A DNA stretch of 64,000 nucleotides from Clostridium sp. OS1-26 (GTDB lineage: Bacteria > Bacillota > Clostridia > Clostridiales > Clostridiaceae). Position 1 is the first letter of the stretch; every line of letters begins with the position of its first letter. Both the position numbers and the translations under genes were made by a program. A model generated the notes under the pieces. It was not told the origin of the DNA and searched no databases. It saw nothing but the letters and a program-made list of their open reading frames with translations. Shown here in pieces: positions 27,335 to 36,278 of this stretch. The stretch covers positions 248,001 through 312,000 of the forward strand of contig NZ_CP133264.1 of the NCBI RefSeq assembly GCF_030915445.1. Direction: 5' to 3'.

Positions 27335-29569
27335 CTATTCTGTTACAGTAACAGTAAGCGTTACTGGACTTGAATACAGTTTTACTTTTCCTGTAATTTT
27401 ATAGGTTTTTATTGTACTAATATTTATATTTGGTACACTCCAACTGTCAACAGCTATATTTCTTTTAGTCCCATCTGACAGCACTGCTGTTAGCTGACTA
27501 GGTAAAGTATAGGTTCTGCCATAATAACTAGATTTGCTAATAGTAACATTTAAACTATCAGCATCAATTCCCATAACTTTAGGACACATATTCACTACAA
27601 CTGTTGCAGTCATATTGGAGTCCTTAGATTTTCCTTCAAAGGATATAGCTTCAACTCTACTTGTTTCTATATTTCCAGTATCTATTACATTAGTATCTAT
27701 GTACTTAGTGGTCCATGTAACACTTTCATCTTTTCCTGTAGCAGGGTTCTTGACCTTAGCTGGTAATGTATACTTATCACCTTCCATTATATTTATTTCA
27801 GGTAAGCTAACAGTAGCACCTCCTGAACTGCTAGGTGTACTTGGACTAAATGGATCAGATGGCGTTGGATCTTGTGCATTTCCAGTAACCAAGATTGCAG
27901 TTATGTTAGAGGAGTATCCAGAAACTTTACCACTTACCTTGTATACTCCAGAATAGCCTGGATAGTCAACTAAACTAGACATATCCCAGTTTATATATAC
28001 AAGACTGGTACTTCCATCTGTCATATTTGCAGGAACTTGAGTATAATATGGTGATGAGTAAAAGCTATTTAAATCATTTAATCTTAACTTAATATTATTG
28101 ATAGAAGATATTTCAGTTTTTACATTCACAGTTAATGTCAGTTTAACTTTCTTGGAATAATGATCTACAGTGCCTGTAAAATTATAAACTCCTGGAGTTT
28201 TAATATCCTGTGTTCCATAATCCCAAGTAACAGGAACCTTATTTGTAGTTCCATCAGACATTTGAGCAGTTACCGTTTCTGGCAATGAAAAGGAGCTTCT
28301 GCTATCTGCTGTTGAAGCAATGTCTCCAATTTTTACTGGTAAAGGTTTAACCACTAAAGTAGTAACTACAGATCTATCAGTACCTTCAATTTTTCCATTA
28401 ATAGTGTAAACACCAGGCTTTGTTGTGTTTATTTTTGATAAATTCCATTTAACAGGCACTTCTTTTATATTACCATCACTAGCAGTTACTACTATAGTAG
28501 GTCTAGGAGTGTATTTTTCTCCCTGCCATATAAAATCTGTTATATCATTAACATTACTAACTTCTAATGGAATATAACTAATTCTTTCCTGAGTATCATA
28601 GTCTACTACACCAGCACCTCCTAATATTTTTATATTATTAATTATTTTAGACCTCAAATAGTTAATTGTTGAAGCTGACATAGGCGAATCTACATATAAA
28701 ATTGGTGAAGAAGTCTTTGGAGCCAATGCTGCTGCTACTAAAGAGTCTGGAAAATCCTTTGCAGATGCAATATATAAAGTTCCCGTACTAACTTCGTTCT
28801 GGAAAGCATCTATTACCCCGGTATTTCTTCCATAAATATCTCCATTGCCTATTCTTTTAGCATTTGGAACTAAACTCACTACACTATTAGTGACTTGTCC
28901 GCTATTTCCCACTACATATACCTGGTCAACTTGTCCATTACTACCAAAATAGTTTTTTGTAACACTAGGCATATAATCTCTTGCTGTTAAAATTACAGGC
29001 ATTCCTTTTAAAGCTGCTATAGCTGCTATAGACAAGCCGTCATGAAAGTCATCTCCGTTAACCAAAGCAATTTCACTTGGTTTTCCTAGTTTTTGCGCCA
29101 CCAAAACACTAGTCTCATATCTATCTGCTCCTCCAATTCTTGTAACCTTAATACCTCTAGCTTTAAGAGCATCTTCTATACTCTGAGATACAACACCTTT
29201 GCCACCTATTATGAACACATTTTTTACATTTAATCTATTAAGCTGAACTGATGTATATGGATTTAATATTTCTTTACCTGTAAGCAAAATGGGAGCCTCA
29301 TATTTTTTAGCAAGCGGAGCCGCAGATAGAGCATCGGGAAAATTTTCTCCGTTAACTATAACTGCATAATTAGAATCTCCCTGCCAGCCGTCTTCACAAA
29401 CCTTTGCAGCGGTTTCATATCTATCAATGCCATTAAACCTAACTGCAGTAGCAGCTGCATGTGCCTTAGTAAAACTAAAAGAAATACTTAAAGCTACTGC
29501 TGCTACTAGCACTGCAAGTTTTTTACTTTTAAGCACAAATAAAAATTTATTGTTATTCATGTAAGGCAA
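27335..29569 (-). CDS. cell-wall-binding (CWB2) protein with Ig-like repeats
   Basis: 744 residues with a signal peptide. Three CWB2 repeats follow (about 40-330), with motifs such as RYETAAKV, VIVNGENFPDALSAAPLA and VFIIGGKGVVS. In Clostridioides this domain triplet binds the anionic wall polymer PSII. The rest holds about five Ig-like Big_4-type domains with VxW and GxYxxxGxV patterns, split by a Pro/Ser linker near 590. No catalytic domain is visible, so a structural or adhesive surface role is likely. The start is either TTG 29569 (close to AAGGAG) or ATG 29560. Terminator-like and AT-rich DNA precede it. Confidence 0.85.
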   Translation of the reverse strand: MPYMNNNKFLFVLKSKKLAVLVAAVALSISFSFTKAHAAATAVRFNGIDRYETAAKVCEDGWQGDSNYAVIVNGENFPDALSAAPLAKKYEAPILLTGKEILNPYTSVQLNRLNVKNVFIIGGKGVVSQSIEDALKARGIKVTRIGGADRYETSVLVAQKLGKPSEIALVNGDDFHDGLSIAAIAALKGMPVILTARDYMPSVTKNYFGSNGQVDQVYVVGNSGQVTNSVVSLVPNAKRIGNGDIYGRNTGVIDAFQNEVSTGTLYIASAKDFPDSLVAAALAPKTSSPILYVDSPMSASTINYLRSKIINNIKILGGAGVVDYDTQERISYIPLEVSNVNDITDFIWQGEKYTPRPTIVVTASDGNIKEVPVKWNLSKINTTKPGVYTINGKIEGTDRSVVTTLVVKPLPVKIGDIASTADSRSSFSLPETVTAQMSDGTTNKVPVTWDYGTQDIKTPGVYNFTGTVDHYSKKVKLTLTVNVKTEISSINNIKLRLNDLNSFYSSPYYTQVPANMTDGSTSLVYINWDMSSLVDYPGYSGVYKVSGKVSGYSSNITAILVTGNAQDPTPSDPFSPSTPSSSGGATVSLPEINIMEGDKYTLPAKVKNPATGKDESVTWTTKYIDTNVIDTGNIETSRVEAISFEGKSKDSNMTATVVVNMCPKVMGIDADSLNVTISKSSYYGRTYTLPSQLTAVLSDGTKRNIAVDSWSVPNINISTIKTYKITGKVKLYSSPVTLTVTVTE

Positions 29570-29887
29570 AACACTCCTTTTTCCGTTAATTATAAAATCA
29601 CTATTATAATGCTATAAGAATTTAACTCCCAATAAAAGATCTTCCATAACTTAAACCTATATATGCTTCTACTGCTGTAATCTTTGCTAAGTAGAGTTAT
29701 TTTATCTATAATTCACATTTTTAATATTATCGTCCATTTTTATGGAATATTTATATAATATTTACTGAAAATTAGTCTTAAAATAGTTATATTAACCAAA
29801 TATTTTTACTACATTATAATTAAAGCCGTCAAAATAACCATATGTAAACAGGTTATTTTAACAGCCTCTCGAAAACTAATGTTATTC
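29570..29887. other. 318-bp non-coding gap
   Basis: AT-rich, with no supported frame. It should contain the promoter of the CWB2 gene on its left and the terminator of the 112-residue gene on its right. Nothing else recognised. Confidence 0.5.
29826..29866 (-). terminator. intrinsic terminator after the 112-residue gene
   Basis: GTCAAAATAACC (29828-29839) pairs with GGTTATTTTAAC (29851-29862), extended by flanking GC pairs. On the minus strand the stem is followed by TTTAATT, a weak U-tract. Confidence 0.65.
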
Positions 29888-30226
29888 TTAATAAAATCTA
29901 AGACCATTTCCTTCATCTTTAATATACATCTCAAACATCTGCAGCGCCTGTTGTTCAGTTATTTGATTATTTACTAATTTACGGTGTAATATGTATAAAT
30001 TAGCATTCATATCTGGATCTATACTTTTTGCTTCTTTCATTTTTTTAAGAATTCTTTCCTCAAGAGATAGTCCATTTACAGCTGTCTCAGCTTCTAATAA
30101 CTTTAATAAGTCCTCTGTTTCCTTTTTTATATTTTTATCTTTAGTAACAACTTTTATCGTATTTAATCCGGATTTAATTTTATCTATACATTCTTTACTT
30201 ATTAATATTTTTTCTTCGCTACTCAA
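29888..30226 (-). CDS. hypothetical small helical protein
   Basis: 112 residues, soluble, mostly helical and charged, with no recognised domain. The segment EERILKKMKEAKSIDPDMNA and the ending YIKDEGNGLRFY are its most distinctive parts. It stands alone, with its own terminator, divergent from motA. The long frame, normal start and isolated transcription unit support a real gene. I do not recognise the family and assign no function. Confidence 0.6.
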   Translation of the reverse strand: MSSEEKILISKECIDKIKSGLNTIKVVTKDKNIKKETEDLLKLLEAETAVNGLSLEERILKKMKEAKSIDPDMNANLYILHRKLVNNQITEQQALQMFEMYIKDEGNGLRFY

Positions 30227-30695
30227 ATTAAATTCCCACCTTTTCGATGATTACTATAGTTTTCAAACCATGCTATATATTTCTATTTTATCAGTGCAGT
30301 TTCTTTAATGTCAATTATATAGAAAAAAAAATGTAAAAAACTATAGAATTTATAGCAATTAAATAATCTATTATCATAATTTTTAATATAGTATCACCAC
30401 TTTACAAGAAAATTAGCTAACTTCATCTAAATAGATTAAGAAATTAATTGCCTCTAAAATTGATATTTTCGAATTATGATAAACACCTACTAATTATTAA
30501 TAAATTGTTTGTATAAACATCGCATTACTTAGTTATCAAAGAAGGCTTTTCTATTTAAGTCACATTTTCAACATATTATGACATAAAATGGTTCTCATAT
30601 GACAAATAATATGGTACTATAATTACATGATAAATTTACAAACTAATATAAACATCGACAAATTTATTGTAACACATTATAAATAGAGGTGAAAA
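30227..30695. promoter_or_regulatory. 469-bp divergent promoter region before motA
   Basis: No coding frame is evident. A TATAAT (30618-30623) on the plus strand lies about 75 bases before motA, without a clear -35. No convincing sigma-28 site was found by eye. The rest is AT-rich. Confidence 0.4.
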
Positions 30696-31480
30696 ATGGA
30701 TATATTTTTAATAATAGGTATTATTGTTGGATTGTTTGCTGTTAGTACAGGATTGCTTTTGAAAGGTGCAACTGTAGCCATACTAATCAATGGTGAGGCA
30801 GTTATAGTAATTCTTGTAGGTACAGCAGCAGCGGTAATGAACTCTTTTCCAAAAAGGATTTTCTTAACATACCTAAATTATTTGGAGCTGTTTTCAGCGA
30901 AAAGGGAAAAGAAGATCCAATAGAAATAATTAAGCTAATGGTTGAAATGGCACAAGAAACTCGAAAAAATGGATTATTGTCTTTGGAAAGCAAGGTTCAG
31001 GATATGAGTAACCAATTTATGAAACAAGGACTAGAGATGGTAGTTGATGGTACTGAACCGGAATATATTAGACAAGTCCTATCTGATGAAATTGAGGCAA
31101 TGGAAGAAAGGCATCGAGGCGGTGCTTCAATTTTTACAACAGCAGGAGGTGCTTCTCCAACTCTGGGAGTTTTGGGGGCAGTTATAGGTCTGATTGGTGC
31201 ACTTGGAAATTTAAATGATACAGCAAAGCTCGGAGAATCTATAAGTGCTGCTTTCGTAGCTACTATATATGGGATTTTCTTTGGATATGTTGTCTGGCAT
31301 CCTTTGGCGTCCAGATTAAAAAGGAAGTCACATGAAGAAGTTAGTAATAAGCATATAATATTAGAAGGTATTTTAGCAATTCAAGAAGGAAAAAATCCTA
31401 AGACTATTGAGAGAAAACTTTTAAGTATGTTAAGTCCTAAAGATAGAAAAAAATTTGAATCGACAAGTAGTAATGATTAG
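30696..31480 (+). pseudogene. motA: flagellar motor stator protein MotA, frameshifted by one base
   Basis: MotA is split into two frames. The first (from ATG 30696, RBS AGAGGTG) encodes MDIFLIIGIIVGLFAVSTGL and a second hydrophobic segment to NSFPK. The second carries FGAVF, DPIEIIKLMVEMAQETRKNG, the last two membrane helices (GGASPTLGVLGAVIGLIGAL) and the C terminus. Adding one A to the A-run 30851-30855 (five to six) restores a continuous protein of about 261 residues, the normal MotA length. MotA and MotB form the ion channel stator that turns the rotor. The downstream frame has an ATG at 30938, but it is internal to MotA and not a separate gene. A base-calling error is the simplest explanation. 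Confidence 0.9.
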
Positions 31481-31497
31481 GGTAAAGGAGATTAGTA

Positions 31498-32244
31498 ATG
31501 AAAGGCAAAAAACAACATCATGAAGAACATGTAGATGAAACATGGCTGCTCCCTTATTCTGATATGATGACGCTACTATTAGCACTTTTTATAGTTATGT
31601 TTGCTATGAGTAAAGTAGATAACCAAAAAGCGAAACAACTTAGCCACCAATTTAATGTTGTTTTTTCAGGTGGTAGTGGAGCATTGCAAAGTAACGGTAG
31701 TAATGGAGATACTTTCAAAATAGATGATTTGGATACGTTAAATGAAAAAAGTGGTGTAATTGAGCAGGATAAGATGCTTCAGGTTAAAAATACCTTAGAA
31801 CAAAGTATTAAAAATGATGGCTATGCAGATAAGGTAAAAGTTGAACTTAATGGTGAAGGCTTAGATATAAGAATACAGGATACAGTACTTTTTAACTCAG
31901 GAGAGGCAGACATATTAAATGAATTTACACCAGTACTTATGAAAATATCAAATATGATAAAGGATTTAGACAATGAAATAAAGATTAGCGGACACACAGA
32001 TAATGTTCCAATAAAAAATGAAAAATTCCGTTCTAATTGGGACTTGAGCTATATGCGTGCTTCAAATGTTATGAACTTTATGGTTGACAAATGTGATTTT
32101 TCACCTGATAAATTTTCAATTCAAGCCTATGGTGAATTTAAAGCTAAATATAATAATTCAACAGAGGATGGAAGATCAAAAAATCGAAGTGTGGATATAC
32201 TTATAGTTCGAAGGTATGTATCAAACTCTAAGAATGCAAATTAG
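31498..32244 (+). CDS. motB: flagellar motor stator protein MotB
   Basis: 248 residues: a basic N terminus, one membrane helix with the essential ion-binding aspartate in LPYSDMMTLLLALFIVMFAM (D22), a linker, and a C-terminal OmpA-like peptidoglycan-binding domain (about 125-240) with ISGHTDNVPIKN and YMRASNVMNFM. It anchors the stator to the wall. It follows motA by 17 bases with AAAGGAG upstream and is followed by a terminator. Confidence 0.96.
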   Translation: MKGKKQHHEEHVDETWLLPYSDMMTLLLALFIVMFAMSKVDNQKAKQLSHQFNVVFSGGSGALQSNGSNGDTFKIDDLDTLNEKSGVIEQDKMLQVKNTLEQSIKNDGYADKVKVELNGEGLDIRIQDTVLFNSGEADILNEFTPVLMKISNMIKDLDNEIKISGHTDNVPIKNEKFRSNWDLSYMRASNVMNFMVDKCDFSPDKFSIQAYGEFKAKYNNSTEDGRSKNRSVDILIVRRYVSNSKNAN

Positions 32245-32677
32245 TCTAATTATATTACATGCTTTGTGAAGAGAATGTAATAATAAAAGAATTGTAGGAA
32301 TTTATAAATCGATCTTGTGATAATATTAAAATATGCTTTATACATGAAAAGCTTAAATATGATATTCTTACTTTATTAGCGAAAGGGACCACATTTGGTT
32401 CCTTTTTTATGTTTTAGATCAAAAATATAGAGAAATAAAAAGAAGTAGAATTGATTCACAATCCCCAAAAAGTGGTGTATAGTATTTAATAAATTAAAAA
32501 TTAGTTGCATTTTTATAATTTTTTACAATTTTTCAAAATTATATTTATCATAACCCAATAAATGTATTATAATAGATTATATCATAATATTTTTTAATTA
32601 ATAGTATACTTAACTTAAATACTGCAATTGTAATATATATCTCTAGCTTCACTTTATCTAAGAAGGAGATTTCTCAT
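32245..32677. other. 433-bp non-coding gap with the motB terminator
   Basis: AT-rich, with no supported frame. It contains the motAB terminator and must hold the promoter of the PAS-GGDEF-EAL gene. No clear promoter was recognised. Confidence 0.4.
32382..32409 (+). terminator. intrinsic terminator of motAB
   Basis: AAAGGGACC pairs with GGTTCCTTT around an ACATTT loop, followed by a T-run on the plus strand. Confidence 0.85.
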
Positions 32678-34378
32678 ATGGAACTTAGAATTAAAGAAAT
32701 ATTAAGTATTGAAAAAGCTGCTAATTTTGATTTAGAAGAATATAGAACCATAATGTGCTCATCAAAATATGGTCTATGGAAATGGGATATTTTAAACAGC
32801 AAAATTTATTTTTCCCGAAAATGTTTTGAACTACTTGGCTACAACGAAAATAATATGTGCAGCTCTCTCACCGAACTAATCCACAAAGAGGATATCAAAG
32901 AATTTTTTGCAACTATAAATAATAATATAAAAAACAAAATTGACATATTCAACTTTGAATGCAGACTAACAAAATATGACGGAAATTACATTTGGTCTTG
33001 TATTGAAGCAAAGTTTTTCTACAATAAGTATGGTAAAATTACTAAAATGTTAGGTTCTATCACAGATATTACAGTTCGAAAGGCCTGGGAAAATAATCTT
33101 TACAGCATAGCTTATTATGATAATCTTACAAAACTTCCAAATTCAAATATGCTGCAAAGTGACTTGGAAAAACTGTGCAGTGATGACATTGTATTTTCTG
33201 TAATTTGTATGAACATTGATGATTTTAAAGCTATAAATAATACTTTAGGCCATGATGTAGGTGATAAATATCTAGAAAAAATATCAAAATTACTTCAAAA
33301 CTTTTGTAGAGATAACTGTTCAGTATACAGGCACTCTGGTGATGAGTTTGTTTTCCTTCTCAAAGATGTAGACGAGATAGAACTTATAGAGCATTTTGTT
33401 AACTTAGTTCAAAAGACTTTAACTAGTAATACATTTCAAATAAATGATAATCAATTAGGTATAACCACAACAATTGGAGTAAGCATTTTTCCAAAGCACT
33501 CCACTCTTCCCTCTGAACTTCTAAGGTTTTCAAGCAACGCTATGTATTTTGCCAAAAATTTTGCTAAAAGCACTTACATAATATATAGTCACAATATATC
33601 TTTAAAAGCTTTAGAAAAATCAAAATTTGAAAATAACTTAAGACTTGCTCTCATAAATAATGAATTTCAGGTTTATTATCAACCTCAAGTTAATATAAAA
33701 ACGGGAAAATTAATAGGAATGGAGGCCCTTCTTAGATGGATTAGACCAGATGGAACTAAAATTATGCCCTCGGAATTTATTCCAATTGCAGAGGATATCG
33801 GACTTATTTTGCCACTAGGTGAGTTTGTGCTAAGACAAGCCTGTAAACAAACAAAATTCTGGCATGCTAAATACGGTTATCCCTTAAAAATTTCTGTAAA
33901 TATATCTGAAAAACAGCTTGAAAACAAGAATTTTGTTGATATAGTTTCCAACGTTCTAACTGAAACAGAATTCAACCCTAAATACTTAGAGTTAGAGATA
34001 ACTGAAAGTACAGCAATTAAGGATATAAATAATATTGTAATACTTCTTAATAAGCTTAAAGATATTAACGTTAAGATAGCTTTAGATGATTTCGGTACCG
34101 GCTATTCGTCTCTAAGTTACTTAAAGGAGTTGCCCCTAAACACGATTAAAATTGATAAAAGTTTTATAGATAACATCGAATATGATCATAAGAAAAAAGC
34201 AATAATGAAATCCGTTGCTATTTTATCTCATGATATAGATTTGAATATAATATGTGAAGGTGTGGAGACTGAGAACCAATTGGAATTTTTAAAAAGTATT
34301 AACTGCGATGAAGTGCAGGGATATTACTTTGGGAAACCTTTTTCCGCTCCCGATTTTGAAACTAACTTTCTAATATAG
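32678..34378 (+). CDS. PAS-GGDEF-EAL c-di-GMP signalling protein
   Basis: 566 residues, soluble: a PAS sensor domain (about 28-138), a GGDEF domain (about 139-305) and an EAL domain (about 316-560). The GGDEF active site reads SGDEF (220-224), with Ser in the first position, so cyclase activity is uncertain. The EAL site is intact (MEALLRW at 348-354; later DDFGTGYSSLSYLK), so the likely main activity is c-di-GMP hydrolysis. Its place after motAB suggests it tunes motility. A strong AAGGAG ribosome site precedes ATG. The cofactor of the PAS domain is unknown. Confidence 0.92.
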   Translation: MELRIKEILSIEKAANFDLEEYRTIMCSSKYGLWKWDILNSKIYFSRKCFELLGYNENNMCSSLTELIHKEDIKEFFATINNNIKNKIDIFNFECRLTKYDGNYIWSCIEAKFFYNKYGKITKMLGSITDITVRKAWENNLYSIAYYDNLTKLPNSNMLQSDLEKLCSDDIVFSVICMNIDDFKAINNTLGHDVGDKYLEKISKLLQNFCRDNCSVYRHSGDEFVFLLKDVDEIELIEHFVNLVQKTLTSNTFQINDNQLGITTTIGVSIFPKHSTLPSELLRFSSNAMYFAKNFAKSTYIIYSHNISLKALEKSKFENNLRLALINNEFQVYYQPQVNIKTGKLIGMEALLRWIRPDGTKIMPSEFIPIAEDIGLILPLGEFVLRQACKQTKFWHAKYGYPLKISVNISEKQLENKNFVDIVSNVLTETEFNPKYLELEITESTAIKDINNIVILLNKLKDINVKIALDDFGTGYSSLSYLKELPLNTIKIDKSFIDNIEYDHKKKAIMKSVAILSHDIDLNIICEGVETENQLEFLKSINCDEVQGYYFGKPFSAPDFETNFLI

Positions 34379-34385
34379 GGCTTCT

Positions 34386-34676
34386 AGGCCGAAAGTTAAC
34401 TTATACGCCGGGCTATGTTTCCAAGCTTCAGCACGTTAAAAACTTTTAGCCAGTCTAAAGCTTAAGCAGATATTCCAAATCTTTGATTTGGTGATAGTCG
34501 CTTACACAGAGTGCGTGTTTCAAGATAACCTAAGAACTTTCGAGAACTCGCTATGCTCAAACAACTCTAAAGTTCTAAGGTTCTCTTAAAACCCTTCACT
34601 AAGACTGGCACAAAGTTTTTAAATCTACTTCAGCTTTGGAAACATATCCCTCTGCATAAGTTAACTTTCTAGTTAG
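34386..34676. repeat. 290-nt foldback element with internal hairpins
   Basis: The outer arms 34391-34456 and 34602-34669 are reverse complements at about four of five positions, starting with GAAAGTTAAC and ending with its mirror. Inside lie a hairpin at 34475-34491 (CCAAAT / ATTTGG) and a second with perfect 14-base arms (34527-34540 and 34569-34582). The left end and the inner 43-base segment each recur elsewhere in the window. No reading frame and no U-tract are present. It could be a MITE-like repeat or a structured RNA. Confidence 0.75.
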
Positions 34677-34715
34677 TTCCCATATATTTAGAAAGTTCTA
34701 GACACACTATCCCTG

Positions 34716-35051
34716 TTAAACTGCAGTTTCTTTTTTGCTATCTAGGAATTGAATGCCATCGGCTTCAACTTGGGTAATATATTTTTTATTTCCACTTTCT
34801 TCAGTATAGCTTCTTGTTATTATCTTTCCACTTACCCCTATAAGTTTTCCCTTAGTAAGATGGGGACTGATTTTTTCTGCATGATTACTCCAATAAACAA
34901 CAGAAATAAAATCTGCATCTTTTTCTCCATTTTTATTAGAAAAGTTTCTATTTACCGCAAGTACAAATTTCACAACACCTCTTGTACCATCATCAAGCTG
35001 CATAAAGTCAGCATCCTTAGTAAGTCTTCCTATAAGTACTACTTTATTCAA
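34716..35051 (-). CDS. ssb: single-stranded DNA-binding protein, short form
   Basis: 111 residues: one OB-fold (NKVVLIGRLTKDADFMQLDD, then VKFVLAVNR and GKLIGVSGKIITRSYTEESG). It protects single-stranded DNA. Unlike the main bacterial SSB it ends in KKETAV directly after the fold, with no acidic DDDIPF tip for partner binding, so it is probably an accessory SSB. The start is TTG with GGAGGGAAA upstream. No obvious operon partner is present. Confidence 0.9.
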   Translation of the reverse strand: MNKVVLIGRLTKDADFMQLDDGTRGVVKFVLAVNRNFSNKNGEKDADFISVVYWSNHAEKISPHLTKGKLIGVSGKIITRSYTEESGNKKYITQVEADGIQFLDSKKETAV

Positions 35052-35121
35052 AATCTTTCCCTCCTAATCTGTTTTCTATAATTATGTCCAAATTAGGAGG
35101 GCTTAAACAATAAATCCGTCT

Positions 35122-35487
35122 CTATTGCTTACTTCCACATTTATCACAAAAATGAGCCTTTTTATCTATTAGAGTACCACAAATTCTACATTCCTTTTTA
35201 TCCTTTAGCTTAAGAATTTTCTTTTTAATTTTTTTCTTTTCTTTTTCTAATTCTTTAATTTCTTCGCAGTGTTCCATTATTTTTTTAGTGTTATCTTCAC
35301 CACTCTTATACATTTTATATATTTTTTTACCTATTTCCATGCATATTTCATTTATAGCCTTATCACAGGATGACATAGACAGCGACAAATCTGAATACTC
35401 AATTAAATCTTGAGATTTTTTAACAGCTATATCTGCATTTTCTTTAAGAGACATTTTTATAAGCTTTAGTTTATCACTCATTGACAT
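35122..35487 (-). CDS. hypothetical protein with C-terminal zinc ribbon
   Basis: 121 residues: helical and very lysine-rich (about 1-95), then a zinc ribbon with two CxxC pairs (CRICG and CDKCG, about 98-118). It probably binds zinc; its partner is unknown. It follows the superoxide dismutase gene by two bases, so the two are co-transcribed. I do not recognise a specific family. Confidence 0.65.
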   Translation of the reverse strand: MSMSDKLKLIKMSLKENADIAVKKSQDLIEYSDLSLSMSSCDKAINEICMEIGKKIYKMYKSGEDNTKKIMEHCEEIKELEKEKKKIKKKILKLKDKKECRICGTLIDKKAHFCDKCGSKQ

Positions 35488-35489
35488 GT

Positions 35490-36161
35490 TTAATCTTCAT
35501 CATCCTTAATAGTCCACATTGGATATATAGATGGATTTTCTATATACCTCATGCTATCTGCTGCAGATTTAATCATATTGTATTTTTGCAGACGACTATT
35601 AACTATTCTCCAATTTATATTTTTTATGAATGTATCAATATACTTACTTCTATCTGTTCCAAAATCCATAAAATATGCATGTTCATATACATCCATAACT
35701 AATAGAGGATATGAATCCCACACTGCTCCAACATCGTGAGCATCTGCACCAAAAACATGAAGCTTATTATCCAGAGGATCAATGGCAAGTATGGCCCATC
35801 CCCTAACTGCTAATCCTACATTTTTAAAGTATTGGAGAAAGTTTTCATAGCTGTTAAAATCTCTTTCTATTAGCTTAATTATTTCTCCTGTTGGATTATT
35901 AAATCCTCCTGTCATATTCTGAAAATAAAGTTGATGTAATTTTACTCCATCAAGGGCAAAGGTTTCTCCTAATTTTAAGCTTCTCATTTTACTATAAGTA
36001 GCATTACTGTCCTTAAATTCCTTTGCATCATTTGGAATATTCCATATTTCATTTAGTTTTGATACATAACCCTCATATAGTTTATAATGCTGTTGAAGCT
36101 GTCTCGGTGTTATACCCTTCACAGATGAAAAATCATATTCTTTTGGTGTTAGTTTAAACAC
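35490..36161 (-). CDS. sodA: Fe/Mn-family superoxide dismutase
   Basis: 223 residues with the four metal ligands in place: H25 (QQHYKLYEGYV), H76 (KLHQLYFQN), D157 and H161 (VMDVYEHAYFMDF). It converts superoxide to peroxide and oxygen, protecting an anaerobe from brief air exposure. The family segment is normally DVWEHAY; here Trp is replaced by Tyr, and AHDVGAVWDSY is unusual, so metal choice cannot be guessed. The start is GTG with GGGAGAAA upstream. It is in a two-gene unit with the zinc-ribbon protein. Confidence 0.92.
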   Translation of the reverse strand: MFKLTPKEYDFSSVKGITPRQLQQHYKLYEGYVSKLNEIWNIPNDAKEFKDSNATYSKMRSLKLGETFALDGVKLHQLYFQNMTGGFNNPTGEIIKLIERDFNSYENFLQYFKNVGLAVRGWAILAIDPLDNKLHVFGADAHDVGAVWDSYPLLVMDVYEHAYFMDFGTDRSKYIDTFIKNINWRIVNSRLQKYNMIKSAADSMRYIENPSIYPMWTIKDDED

Positions 36162-36278
36162 TTGTATTTCTCCCTGTAATATTAATTCATAATAATTATA
36201 TTCTACAAGTTAACAAAAAGTACCTGATTTAATAAAAGATGCCTCAACTACTTAGAAAGTAATTGAGGCATCTACATT

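Noticed and set aside
30851..30855. Programmed -1 ribosomal frameshift in motA
   Set aside because: The slip site is not a standard heptamer, no downstream pseudoknot was evident, and three other genes show the same single-base contraction.
30938..31480. Separate gene starting at the internal ATG in motA
   Set aside because: The protein is the C-terminal two thirds of MotA, and its frame extends upstream to the frameshift. One added base restores the full gene.
34386..34676. Insertion sequence
   Set aside because: No transposase frame is present, and the element is only about 290 bases. A MITE or structured RNA fits better.
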